Positions 9,379-18,138 of a stretch of DNA of 64,000 bases are shown here, one piece after another (within the stretch, counting starts at the first letter, position 1; each line of letters starts with the position of its first letter). The notes under the pieces are model-generated. The model was not told where the DNA came from. It saw nothing but the letters and a program-made list of their open reading frames with translations, and made no database searches. Source of the DNA: Thiomicrorhabdus sp963677355. Lineage in GTDB: Bacteria; Pseudomonadota; Gammaproteobacteria; Thiomicrospirales; Thiomicrospiraceae. The stretch is taken from assembly GCA_963677355.2 (NCBI GenBank), contig CAXXXQ010000004.1, positions 107,382 to 171,381 of the forward strand, written 5' to 3'. Position numbers and translations under genes: made by a program.

Positions 9379-11937
9379 ATGAGTTCGTTGTTTACCCATC
9401 TCCCTATAGCAAATTACTTATCGGAAATATCACAAACTTTGCACGAGCAAAACAAGCTGATTGTGCAAGCCGATCCCGGTGCCGGAAAGTCGACCGCGGT
9501 GCCGCTGTATTTACTGCAAAATCTGGATTTGGGTGACCGTAAAATTATCATGTTGGAACCGCGGCGCTTAGCTGCCAGTTCCATTGCTCACTACTTGGCG
9601 GGTTTACTGAATGAAGAAGTCGGCCAAACCGTCGGTTATCAAGTGCGCAATCAACGCAAAGTCAGTGCGCAGACGCGCTTGGAAATCGTCACCGAAGGGA
9701 TTCTCTCCGCCCGTATCCAGCAAGATCCCGAATTGCACGGTGTTGGCTTGGTTATTTTTGACGAGTTTCACGAACGTTCCATTCATGCCGATTTTGGTTT
9801 GTCTTTGTGTAAAGAGATTGCCGAGGTTTATAACGAACGGCTAAAAATATTGGTGATGTCGGCCACAATCGATACCGAGATGTTAAGTGGTTTTCTGGAT
9901 GGTGCGCCGGTGCTGAAATCCGAGGGGCGTTGTTTTCCGGTGACGACAGAGTATCTGTCAAAACCGGTTGCTTCATTGCAGTATCGCGACTGGTCGGCCG
10001 ATTTGATGAACTTGGTTAGCCGGGCATTACAAGATACCGATGACGATGTCTTGGTATTTCTGCCGGGTCAAAACGAGATACGCCGGATTATTGAACAGTT
10101 GGAATCACGGATCGATACCGATAGAACGGCATTGCTGCCACTGTTTGGCGGTTTGCAAACCGAACAGCAAAAACAGGCGTTATTGCCTGATGATCGGGGG
10201 CGGCGAAAGATTGTTCTGGCCACCAATATTGCCGAAACCAGTTTGACGATTCCGAATGTTTCCGCTGTAGTCGATTCCGGACTGGAAAAAACTTCTGTCT
10301 ATGATGTTTCCAGCGGCATGAACCGTTTACTGACCCAGCGGATTTCCCAAGCGTCGGCTGAGCAGCGTCAAGGCCGTGCCGGTCGTATTCAAGCGGGACA
10401 TTGTTATCGGCTGTGGACGCAAAGCCAGCACAATCAGTTAGAGGCATTTGCGACTGAAGAGATCCTCAAAACCGATTTAGCCGATCTCAGACTCGCCATG
10501 GCTCAATGGGGGGTGAAGCGGTCGGATGAGATCGATTGGCTAACCGCACCGCCTCAAGCACATTATGCTGCCGCCACTCAATTATTGCAGACTCTGGGTT
10601 TGCTGGATAGCGATGTTGGCCTGACGGCAAAAGGCAGGCAAGCCGCCGGGTTAGGGCTGACTTCGAGGCTAGCAAATTTAGTACTGGAAAGTGATGACGA
10701 AGCGGATACCATTAAATCTATTGCCGCTGATCTGGTTGCGGTTTTAAGCGAACCGCAATTTTACGTTTCTCGAGAAGATGCCGATCTGGTTTCCCGTTTA
10801 ATGGCTTTGCAAGCATACCGAGAGAGTCGCCAGCAAGCTCTGAAAACGTTTCCGCTCAAGGCGGCCTCCAGTGAGCAGGCCGTTAAAGTAGCCAGTCGTT
10901 TAGCGCGTTATTTTGGTTTAGCCTCTTTTTATCAGGCTTCATTGAGCGAGTTACAGTCAACGGTTGGCCGTTTACTCTGTTTCGCTTACCCGGATCGTAT
11001 TGCCAAACGTAAAGAGGCTGATATAAATCAACAGAGTCGTTACCAGCTGGCCAACGGTAAGAGTGCCGTACTCGATAGTCATAACCGTTTAAAAGCGAGC
11101 GAGTGGTTGGTGGCGGCCGATTTGGACGGGCAGCGTAAAGACGGACGGATTTATTTGGCGGCCGAAGTTGATGAAGCGGATTTACGGCAATTTCCCGGAT
11201 TTGAAACCGTTGCCGCTTATAGCTATAACGCACAACGATCGACAATTGAAGGCAAGCAGGTCACCCGGATTGGCCGCATTATCGTTAAGGAGGCTCCGCT
11301 GCAAAAACCGGATCCCGCCGAGTTGCAAAAATGCTTGTTGCAAGCGATTCATCAAACCGGTTTAAAGTTGTTGCCATGGAAAAAATCGACTTTGAATTGG
11401 TTAAACAGGGTACGCTGGTTGCAAGCCAATGCGCCTCAGCACACGGCAGACTGGATGGATCTAAGCAGTGACAATTTACAGGCCGAACTGGATAATTGGC
11501 TATTGCCTTATATGCAGGGAATAGATTCAATTGACGGTTTGAAATCCCTTGATCTGGAGCAGATACTTAAGTCGCAGCTCGACTATGCCGTTTTGCAGGA
11601 GATCGACAGGCATGCACCGCAGAGCTATCAAACTCCCAATGGTAAGACGTTACCTATCGATTATCAATCGGGACAGCTGCCCAAGGTGTCGGTGATTTTG
11701 CAAGAACTGTTCGGGGAGTTGAAATCTCCCGAGCTGGCTTGGGGCAATAGCTGTTTGACGTTTGAGTTACTCTCTCCGGCTCGGCGTCCCATCCAAGTTA
11801 CCAATGATTTAGCCCGTTTTTGGCAAAGCTCTTATTTTGAAGTCGCTAAAGAGATGAAAGGGCGTTATCCGAAACATCGCTGGCCGGATGAACCTTTATT
11901 GGAGAAACCCGGGCGTTCAATTAAGCCTAAAAAATAA
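9379..11937 (+). CDS. hrpB: ATP-dependent helicase HrpB
   Basis: An 852-residue DExH-box helicase of the HrpB family. Seen motifs: Walker A ADPGAGKSTAVP (about residues 32-43), the DEFHERS box (about 132-138), MSATID (motif III), NIAETSLTIP (motif V) and QRQGRAGR (motif VI), followed by the helicase-associated and long HrpB C-terminal regions. Length fits the family (about 810-850). A CAGGAT ribosome site precedes the ATG. It stands alone, divergent from the sensor operon. The cellular role of HrpB is not settled. Confidence 0.93.
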   Translation: MSSLFTHLPIANYLSEISQTLHEQNKLIVQADPGAGKSTAVPLYLLQNLDLGDRKIIMLEPRRLAASSIAHYLAGLLNEEVGQTVGYQVRNQRKVSAQTRLEIVTEGILSARIQQDPELHGVGLVIFDEFHERSIHADFGLSLCKEIAEVYNERLKILVMSATIDTEMLSGFLDGAPVLKSEGRCFPVTTEYLSKPVASLQYRDWSADLMNLVSRALQDTDDDVLVFLPGQNEIRRIIEQLESRIDTDRTALLPLFGGLQTEQQKQALLPDDRGRRKIVLATNIAETSLTIPNVSAVVDSGLEKTSVYDVSSGMNRLLTQRISQASAEQRQGRAGRIQAGHCYRLWTQSQHNQLEAFATEEILKTDLADLRLAMAQWGVKRSDEIDWLTAPPQAHYAAATQLLQTLGLLDSDVGLTAKGRQAAGLGLTSRLANLVLESDDEADTIKSIAADLVAVLSEPQFYVSREDADLVSRLMALQAYRESRQQALKTFPLKAASSEQAVKVASRLARYFGLASFYQASLSELQSTVGRLLCFAYPDRIAKRKEADINQQSRYQLANGKSAVLDSHNRLKASEWLVAADLDGQRKDGRIYLAAEVDEADLRQFPGFETVAAYSYNAQRSTIEGKQVTRIGRIIVKEAPLQKPDPAELQKCLLQAIHQTGLKLLPWKKSTLNWLNRVRWLQANAPQHTADWMDLSSDNLQAELDNWLLPYMQGIDSIDGLKSLDLEQILKSQLDYAVLQEIDRHAPQSYQTPNGKTLPIDYQSGQLPKVSVILQELFGELKSPELAWGNSCLTFELLSPARRPIQVTNDLARFWQSSYFEVAKEMKGRYPKHRWPDEPLLEKPGRSIKPKK

Positions 11938-11961
11938 TCGTTCTTCGAATTGTGGTGATCT

Positions 11962-13134
11962 TTAGTTGGGCGGCGGAGCTTTTTCATCATAGGTCAGATT
12001 TGAGACGGCAATTTGATTACGCCCGCGTTTTTTTGCCAGATAAAGTGCTTGGTCGGCAAAATCGATCGGTTCCAAAAATGATTCGCAACAGTGCGCTTTG
12101 TCACAGCTGCTGACGCCGATCGACACCGTCACCACATCGGCTACTCCCGAGCTTTCGTGCCGGATTCCCAGTTGTTCAACAGACTGTCTTAGGCTTTCTG
12201 CCATATTTTCCGCTTTATCGGCTTCGACACTGGTTAGTACGATCAGGAACTCTTCTCCTCCGTAACGGACTACTATGTCGTTACTGCGTTTGAAAGTTTG
12301 GTCGAGTAAAGCGGCGATCTGCTTCAAACAGAGGTCGCCATCCAAGTGGCCGTAAAAGTCGTTAAATTGTTTAAAAAAGTCGATATCTACCATCAAAATG
12401 CTAAACGGAGTTTGATTACGCTGCCAGTGACCCCACTGATGTAGCATGAATTCGTCGAGCGCTCGACGGTTCTGAAGTCTGGTCAAGCCGTCTTGGAAGG
12501 AGAGCTGCTTGAGTTTGGCATTACTTTGTTCCAACTTTTTTTCCACCTCTTTCAAATGTGAGATGTCGGCGTGGATTCCGGTAAAACGCAGAGGTTGTCC
12601 GTGCTTATCTCGTTCGATAATGCGCCCGCGGTCAAGGATATAAACCCAATGACCGTGCTTGTGTTTCATGCGGTGGATATTGGAGTAAAAGTCGGTTTTG
12701 CCATCGATGTGATCTCTGATGTCTTTGTAGACTTGGGGGAGGTCATCAGGATGTGCCCGTTCTTCCCACGTTTTAAAGGTGTTTTCCAGCTCCCATTTTT
12801 GATAACCGATCAGTTGGCACCAGCGTTCGTCAAAATAGACTTCATTGGTTTGTAAGTACCAATCCCAAATACCGAGCCCAGTACCGTCCAAAACAAGGGA
12901 TAGAACATCATGGTTTTCTTTGAGCTGTTGGTTGGCAAGACGTAATTTGTGATACCAAAATGCCAATAACGCCCCGACGGTTATGCCGACCGTGATCGGC
13001 ACAATATAGTTTTTGGCAACGATTTGACCGTAGACGGCAACGAACTGGATGGTAGCAAAAATGCTGAAAACAGCTGCACCAAGGAGCATTCCTAAAAGAA
13101 TTGTCGTTATCGATTTTGGATTGTTTTGCGCCAC
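11962..13134 (-). CDS. Membrane PAS-GGDEF diguanylate cyclase
   Basis: A 390-residue protein with two N-terminal membrane spans (about residues 11-32 and 42-60), a PAS fold-3 domain (GIWDWYLQTNEVYF to FTGIHADISHL, about 90-195) and a GGDEF domain (about 205-380). The active-site loop is RYGGEEF, with an RSND inhibitory site five residues upstream, so active synthesis of c-di-GMP with product inhibition is expected. Convergent with hrpB (24-base gap). The PAS domain resembles the first PAS of the protein at 20844-22940. No signal can be named. Confidence 0.9.
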   Translation of the reverse strand: MAQNNPKSITTILLGMLLGAAVFSIFATIQFVAVYGQIVAKNYIVPITVGITVGALLAFWYHKLRLANQQLKENHDVLSLVLDGTGLGIWDWYLQTNEVYFDERWCQLIGYQKWELENTFKTWEERAHPDDLPQVYKDIRDHIDGKTDFYSNIHRMKHKHGHWVYILDRGRIIERDKHGQPLRFTGIHADISHLKEVEKKLEQSNAKLKQLSFQDGLTRLQNRRALDEFMLHQWGHWQRNQTPFSILMVDIDFFKQFNDFYGHLDGDLCLKQIAALLDQTFKRSNDIVVRYGGEEFLIVLTSVEADKAENMAESLRQSVEQLGIRHESSGVADVVTVSIGVSSCDKAHCCESFLEPIDFADQALYLAKKRGRNQIAVSNLTYDEKAPPPN

Positions 13135-13242
13135 AACGTCGTGAAACCTTTTCTATTGAAAATCTCTGCTTCAATTAAAAAGTATATAGAAATTTCAGTA
13201 AAAACGCTTAGATTTAGCGATTTAAGTTAAGGTTGCTAGCTT

Positions 13243-14235
13243 CTATTTTGGTTTATTACAGATAATAGTGGCTCGTAATGGTGCCGGGTAGCCCTCAACG
13301 GTTTTGCTGTGATCTTGCGGATCTAAAAAACTTTCCAGCGAATTCCAGGTCATCCAATCGGTAGTGCGCTGTTCCTGAATCGAAGTTTGATCTTCATCGA
13401 CACAGCGAACATTGATAAAGCCGCAACGTTGCATCCAGTGAATCAACTCTTTGACCGATGGGAGGAACCAGACATTGCGCATCTGTGCATAACGGTCTTC
13501 CGGAACCAGAAGCTGACCGTAACTTTCGGGAATCACCAAAGTTTCCAATACCAGTTCGCCTCCCGGGCTCAGCTGATTTTTCAACTCGTAAATGTGGTCG
13601 ATCGGTGAACGGCGGTGGTATAAGACGCCCATGGAGAATACCGTATCAAAGGCACCGCCTTTTTTAGAGACAGGCAGCTGCTCCACAGTTAATGGCAGAA
13701 AATAGGCCGGTACTTCTTCACCGATAAAGTGTTTCAGCACCATAAATTGGTTCATGAATAGCAGGCTTGGATCAACACCGACCGCTAATTTGGTCTGTTC
13801 GCCAGCCATGCGCCAAAGGTGGTAGCCGCTGCCACAGCCGATGTCCAAAACTCGGCGATCTTTCAAAGGAGACAGATGAGGGCGAACCCGATCCCATTTC
13901 CAGTCAGAGTGCCACTCGGTATCAATATGGATGTCGTGAATGGAAAACGGGCCTTTACGCCATGGATGAAATTCACGCAGGGCGCTTTCCAGCTCTTGGC
14001 GGGCATCGTCGTCAAGCGTGCTGTTTTCGGCAACCGTAACGGCCGCGCTGTTCAAATCATAATCGGTATTTCTGGGGAATTGTTGCAGGCGTTCGAATGC
14101 CGCCAGCCAACGAGGCAGATTGCCGTTGCCTTCCGGGTGTAAGGCTTCGTCAATCAGTGCGGGAAGCTGTTGTTTCCACTCGTCGAAACGATCGTCATTC
14201 AGTTGTGACCAGAATTGTTGGTAATGTTGTTTCAC
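13243..14235 (-). CDS. cmoB: tRNA U34 carboxymethyltransferase CmoB
   Basis: CmoB moves the carboxymethyl group of carboxy-S-adenosylmethionine onto 5-hydroxyuridine 34 of tRNA to give cmo5U. The 330 residues match the family length (about 323). The methyltransferase fold shows VLDIGCGSGYHLWRMAGE (about residues 127-144), with the family-typical KGPFSIHDIHIDTEWHSDWK just before it and FSMGVLYHRRSPIDHI after. It follows cmoA by 13 bases in the usual cmoA-cmoB order. A third pathway gene, cmoM, is 5.7 kb away. Confidence 0.95.
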   Translation of the reverse strand: MKQHYQQFWSQLNDDRFDEWKQQLPALIDEALHPEGNGNLPRWLAAFERLQQFPRNTDYDLNSAAVTVAENSTLDDDARQELESALREFHPWRKGPFSIHDIHIDTEWHSDWKWDRVRPHLSPLKDRRVLDIGCGSGYHLWRMAGEQTKLAVGVDPSLLFMNQFMVLKHFIGEEVPAYFLPLTVEQLPVSKKGGAFDTVFSMGVLYHRRSPIDHIYELKNQLSPGGELVLETLVIPESYGQLLVPEDRYAQMRNVWFLPSVKELIHWMQRCGFINVRCVDEDQTSIQEQRTTDWMTWNSLESFLDPQDHSKTVEGYPAPLRATIICNKPK

Positions 14236-14248
14236 GTGAAACCTGTCT

Positions 14249-14986
14249 TTATTTGATAGCTAAAAAAGAGGCGAAATTATAAGCTTGAAACCAGATGGAT
14301 GCCGACTGGAACCCAGCCTGCTGAAAGCGCGCCAAGTGTTGTTGCTCGTTATCGGTAATCAATACGTTTTCCAGAGAAGAGCGCTTCTGGCTGATTTCCA
14401 GCTCGGAGTAGCCATTGGCTCGTTTGAACTGCAGGTGCATATGCTCAATGGCAGCTTGGATTTTTGGGTCGTCAAAATGCAGTTTCTCGGAAACCACCAA
14501 GATGCCGCCGGGTAACAGGCCATCATAGATAGTCTTAATCAAGGTATCTCGCTGCTCGGGATCGATAAACTGTAAGGTAAAGTTAATCACCACGACGGAG
14601 GCGTTTTCGATCTGCGTTTCGCAAATGTCACCGTGTTCAAGCTTAACCGGGATATCGGAATGGTACGCGTGAAGATATTCATTGGCACGTTTGATCATCG
14701 CTGCGGAGTTATCGATGCCGATAATTTCGCAATCATTCACTTGCAGGTTGCGACGCATGGTGAGTGTGGCCGCGCCCAAAGAGCAGCCCAAATCGTACAG
14801 CTTGGAATGGCTTTGCGCATACTGTTTGGTCAGTTCGCCGATACCGGTCAGAATGGTCTGATAACCCGGTACCGAGCGTTGAATCATATCAGGAAAAACT
14901 GCTACCACCGATTCATCAAACTGAAAAGCGCCGACCGCTTCGTGGGCTTGTGCATAGATATCGTCTTTTTCCGAGGGGTGAAACAT
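14249..14986 (-). CDS. cmoA: Carboxy-S-adenosylmethionine synthase CmoA
   Basis: CmoA makes carboxy-SAM from SAM and prephenate for use by CmoB. The 245-residue protein shows the family features FDESVVAVFPDMIQRSVPGY (about residues 23-42), the SAM-binding YDLGCSLGAATLTMRRN (about 64-80), and NFTLQFI. It is first in the cmoA-cmoB pair on the minus strand. Length is normal (about 247). Confidence 0.95.
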   Translation of the reverse strand: MFHPSEKDDIYAQAHEAVGAFQFDESVVAVFPDMIQRSVPGYQTILTGIGELTKQYAQSHSKLYDLGCSLGAATLTMRRNLQVNDCEIIGIDNSAAMIKRANEYLHAYHSDIPVKLEHGDICETQIENASVVVINFTLQFIDPEQRDTLIKTIYDGLLPGGILVVSEKLHFDDPKIQAAIEHMHLQFKRANGYSELEISQKRSSLENVLITDNEQQHLARFQQAGFQSASIWFQAYNFASFLAIK

Positions 14987-15146
14987 CGCATCGATCCGAG
15001 TTTGTGGTTAAGCGGACTATTTTATTGGATTTTTTTGCTTTTGACGACTCGGGAAACTGGAAATACGCCGGTTATCCTGATTAGCAAGCTTTTATGCGAT
15101 ACACAGACTAAGCTCCATGCGTTGTTAAGTACACTGATGTTTTTGT

Positions 15147-16304
15147 TCAAGCGTGCAGATATTTGCTTTTATTGCGGGTGACCTTATGCAGATAATTGCG
15201 GGCTTCCTGGCTGGATAAGTTGCGACGCAGATGCTGATAAACCTGCTGGCTGGAAAGACGGTTGATCTTGGCAATGGCGCGGCTTTTATCGCCGTCAAAA
15301 CTCTGCAACACATTGCCGCTGCCGGTATTGTAGGCGGCAATCGCGCAGTATTCCAAAGATTGTCGATTGCGAATACCGTTCAAGTAGCGGTTGAACAAGA
15401 TATACAGATAGGCTGTGCCATATTCGATATTGGTGGCAGCGGAAAACAACGTTTGTTTGGAAGGCATGCCGTCGCGCTTATGCAGGAAACGATAGACATC
15501 ACGCCCGGCGGTACTCGGCACAATTTGCATCAAACCGTAGGCCGGAGCCGAACTGACGGCGTAGGGGTTGAAGCTGCTTTCCGTTTCGATAATGCCGTAA
15601 ATCAACGCTTGTTCGATATTGAAACGTTGCGCTTGTTTGGCAATCGCATAGCGGTAGTGTTGTTGCTGTTGGCGTTTGAAATCCGTCACCATATTGAATT
15701 CGACAATATGGCGAACTTGGTCTTTCTGTTTGCTCAGGCGGTAGCGATTAGCCAATAGGTAATCGGCAAAACGGTTGGCGCGCCATTGATAACGGATCGG
15801 CTGTTGATCCTGATCTCTGACGAGCTCTATCAAGAAAGGCGTTTGGCCGATTTTAGGTGCTTTGGCGCTATAGAGATCGATGGAACTCGGATCTTCGGGG
15901 GTCAATAACGTCTGTACTATGGCTTGTTTCAAAGCGGCCTTCGGATTCTTCTGGACAATGGTTTCGACACGAATCAATCCGCTTTCAAAATTAATAATCG
16001 CTCGGCTTTGATAGTGATCGGTGTATTTAACGTAGGTGTCGCGGGTCGGAACCTGCTGATCTTGCCAAGCCTCGGCTACCTGATCCAGAAAGTGACTCAA
16101 GCCTTGGCGTACAAGACTATCGACTTCGGGAATACCGGTACCCGGTACCTGACTGGCGATGGCTTGCGAGTACTGGCCGTTATAGAGTTTTTGACCGGTG
16201 GTAATGCTGCGACGAACTTCCGTAACCGTGCAGCCGGAGAGGCCGGCTATGGAAACCGCCGCTAAGGTTAATAATTGTCTTCTGCGAAGTTGCGGTTCAG
16301 TCAT
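15147..16304 (-). CDS. Membrane-bound lytic murein transglycosylase, MltC-like lipoprotein
   Basis: A 385-residue exported enzyme predicted to cleave peptidoglycan glycan strands. The ATG at 16304 is preferred: it gives RRRQLLTLAAVSIAGLSGC, a lipoprotein signal with an arginine-rich start that might also use Tat, and overlaps the previous gene by eight bases. A longer frame to 16358 would overlap by 62. An MltC N-terminal domain is followed by a lysozyme-like domain with the catalytic glutamate in IIETESSFNPYAVSSAPAYG, then GLMQIVPSTAG and AIAAYNTGSGNV, all typical of family 1 transglycosylases. Expected on the inner face of the outer membrane. Confidence 0.88.
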   Translation of the reverse strand: MTEPQLRRRQLLTLAAVSIAGLSGCTVTEVRRSITTGQKLYNGQYSQAIASQVPGTGIPEVDSLVRQGLSHFLDQVAEAWQDQQVPTRDTYVKYTDHYQSRAIINFESGLIRVETIVQKNPKAALKQAIVQTLLTPEDPSSIDLYSAKAPKIGQTPFLIELVRDQDQQPIRYQWRANRFADYLLANRYRLSKQKDQVRHIVEFNMVTDFKRQQQQHYRYAIAKQAQRFNIEQALIYGIIETESSFNPYAVSSAPAYGLMQIVPSTAGRDVYRFLHKRDGMPSKQTLFSAATNIEYGTAYLYILFNRYLNGIRNRQSLEYCAIAAYNTGSGNVLQSFDGDKSRAIAKINRLSSQQVYQHLRRNLSSQEARNYLHKVTRNKSKYLHA

Positions 16305-16926
16305 TCTGGCAGCAGCCGGTTGAGGCTTGGTTTTGTCGCATCTCTTGTTTGGCGTCACGGATAATCATGATGGCGCCGAACAGGATAAACAGGCTTAAGG
16401 CTCCACCGATAATCAAGTCGGGTAATCTGGAATTCAGCCAAAAAACCAAGAATCCGCTGATAATCACGCCGAGGTTGGCCAGCACATCATTGGCCGAGAA
16501 GATGAAACTGGCGCGCATATGGACTTCACCGTGCCGGTGTTTATAAATCAATTTCAGGCAGTAGGCATTCGCCAGTAACGCAAACAAGCCGATCAACATC
16601 ATTAGTTGCGAAATCGGCTCGCTGCCGAACCAGTAGCGTCGGGCGACTTCAATCACAATCAGCACGGCCAGCATGAGCTGGAAATAGCCGCTTAATAGTG
16701 CAGCATGGGCTTTTACTTGAGCGGCGCGACCGATTGCATAGAGTCCGATTCCGTAGACGATGGCATCGGCCAGCATGTCCAGAGAATCGGCGATAAGCCC
16801 GGTCGATTCGGCATACCAGCCGACGACGATTTCGATCAGGAAAAAGGAGGCATTGATTGCAAGTAGGGTGATGAGGAGCGACTTTTGCGATTCGTCCTGG
16901 ATTTCTACTTCACAATTGCAGGCCAT
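16297..16926 (-). CDS. Cation efflux (CDF-type) transporter
   Basis: A 209-residue membrane protein with about six hydrophobic spans. The second span (SLDMLADAIVYGIGLYAIG) and ASFIFSANDVLANLGVIISG carry the paired polar/acidic residues found at the metal site of cation diffusion facilitators. It lacks the usual cytoplasmic C-terminal domain and ends in a cysteine-containing tail (STGCCQND). Substrate unknown, probably a divalent metal. It overlaps the start of the MltC-like gene by eight bases, so the two may be co-translated. Confidence 0.8.
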   Translation of the reverse strand: MACNCEVEIQDESQKSLLITLLAINASFFLIEIVVGWYAESTGLIADSLDMLADAIVYGIGLYAIGRAAQVKAHAALLSGYFQLMLAVLIVIEVARRYWFGSEPISQLMMLIGLFALLANAYCLKLIYKHRHGEVHMRASFIFSANDVLANLGVIISGFLVFWLNSRLPDLIIGGALSLFILFGAIMIIRDAKQEMRQNQASTGCCQND

Positions 16927-16993
16927 ACCGAGTTCCTTAATCTTAATTTAATGGGTTTTCTTTATTCTAATAACGGGACGGTCTATTTGCCAC

Positions 16994-17818
16994 CTATTTT
17001 AAACGCCATGCCTGCGGGGTTTTACCGGCTTCCAGTTTGGCTTCGAATTCATCATCGAGTTTGTGAAAAAAGTCGATACCGGTTTGGGCCTCGACTTCAT
17101 CCACGCTACTGACAAAGGTCATCAGGCTGGCATTGGCTTTGGCATTTTGCGGAAAGATAAAAGCCAAAGTTTTCGCCGGGGTCTCCGGGCTGCCCGGTTT
17201 AATCAGGATTTTATAGAATGCGCTCGGAATCGAGACGTCGGAATTTTTCAGGGTTTTTGGCTGCTGGTCAAAAATAGGGCCGGTCACTACCCAGAAATCG
17301 CCATGCCAGTCCGAGAAATCATTGGCAATGACTTCCTCCAGACGCTGCCAGGATTTTTGGTTTAATTTCGGTTTTTGCGGCGCGATATTGGTCATCAGAA
17401 AGGTCTGTTGTTGCGCGTTGCGACCGTAACGGCTGGCAATCAGGTAGTTGGGTGCCATGTGTCCGCGATCGTAGCCGGAGCCGGTATAGTCGTCATGAGA
17501 GACGGCCGCCAGAGAGCGCCAGTCCTTGGAGAAACCGCTGGGACGTTTGCCGCTTTGATAACGTTTCGGAATCACTTTATAGGTGACCCAAAGCGGGTTT
17601 TTCAGTGTTTCGGAATATTCCAGCATAAAAGCGTCGTTGCGCAGAATATGACTGAATCCGGAACTGACCTGCGGTACGCCCATATAAGTCATCGCCGGGC
17701 GGGCGATAAAATACTCGTAGCTATACCAGCCGATGGCCAGAATCGGTAGCAATAGTAATGTTTTGGGGTGCTTAACAAGCAAGTTGACGAAAAGTCGGGA
17801 AAGGTGGGTTTTACTCAT
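16994..17818 (-). CDS. DNA/RNA non-specific endonuclease (NUC1 family), membrane anchored
   Basis: A 274-residue protein with an N-terminal membrane anchor (about residues 15-36) and a beta-beta-alpha-metal nuclease domain. The catalytic DRGH is in GSGYDRGHMAPN, followed by FLMTNIAPQKPKLNQKSWQRLE, which holds the metal-binding asparagine of the family. The domain should face the periplasm. The start at 17818 gives a short basic end before the anchor. A longer frame begins at 17857, but TATAAT read on the minus strand (17863-17858) overlaps that ATG and could be the promoter -10. No ribosome site decides it. Confidence 0.85.
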   Translation of the reverse strand: MSKTHLSRLFVNLLVKHPKTLLLLPILAIGWYSYEYFIARPAMTYMGVPQVSSGFSHILRNDAFMLEYSETLKNPLWVTYKVIPKRYQSGKRPSGFSKDWRSLAAVSHDDYTGSGYDRGHMAPNYLIASRYGRNAQQQTFLMTNIAPQKPKLNQKSWQRLEEVIANDFSDWHGDFWVVTGPIFDQQPKTLKNSDVSIPSAFYKILIKPGSPETPAKTLAFIFPQNAKANASLMTFVSSVDEVEAQTGIDFFHKLDDEFEAKLEAGKTPQAWRLK

Positions 17819-17876
17819 GGTTTCGACAGATTTCAAGTATTGTGGGAATGGACACATTATAGAAACAAAGCGTTAA

Positions 17877-17912
17877 TTATGCATGACCTATTCGTTATGC
17901 ATGATCTATTAG
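17877..17912. repeat. Tandem 18-bp repeat upstream of the nuclease gene
   Basis: Two near-identical 18-base units, each TTATGCATGA-C/T-CTATT plus two bases, sit head to tail immediately upstream of the nuclease start region. Each contains an ATGCAT palindrome. The phasing (18 bases) and position suggest a regulatory site, but nothing identifies a binder. Confidence 0.5.
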
Positions 17913-18138
17913 ATTTAAGTATTGGACTGCCGGTATTCAATTGATAGAAATAGTGGGTTTATAGGCTGGGATTGTACCCCCTGATGACTAAGTTTCCTCA
18001 ATCAAGCGTCTGCGGGATTCTTAGCAAGATTCTCAGCTCCAATACTTGAGGTTGTTGGGGTTTTGCCCAAAATGCTAAGCAAAATAGTTGCTTAGCTTGT
18101 AAAATCCCCCTCCAAAACGAAACGACTTGGAATTTTTA
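17913..18138. other. Intergenic leader before the globin-GGDEF gene
   Basis: No gene is seen. The stretch has a perfect 7-bp inverted repeat GCTAAGC/GCTTAGC at 18074-18096 with a nine-base loop, not followed by a T tract, and a CCCCCTC run just before the coding start. It could be a structured 5' leader. It does not match the c-di-GMP riboswitch core as far as can be judged by eye. Confidence 0.3.

Noticed and set aside
14633..15181. A 182-residue plus-strand frame
   Set aside because: It lies antisense to cmoA and has no recognisable domain or ribosome site; cmoA is certain.
17913..18138. c-di-GMP riboswitch upstream of the globin-GGDEF gene
   Set aside because: The conserved core of the known class I element was not found; only a short inverted repeat is present.
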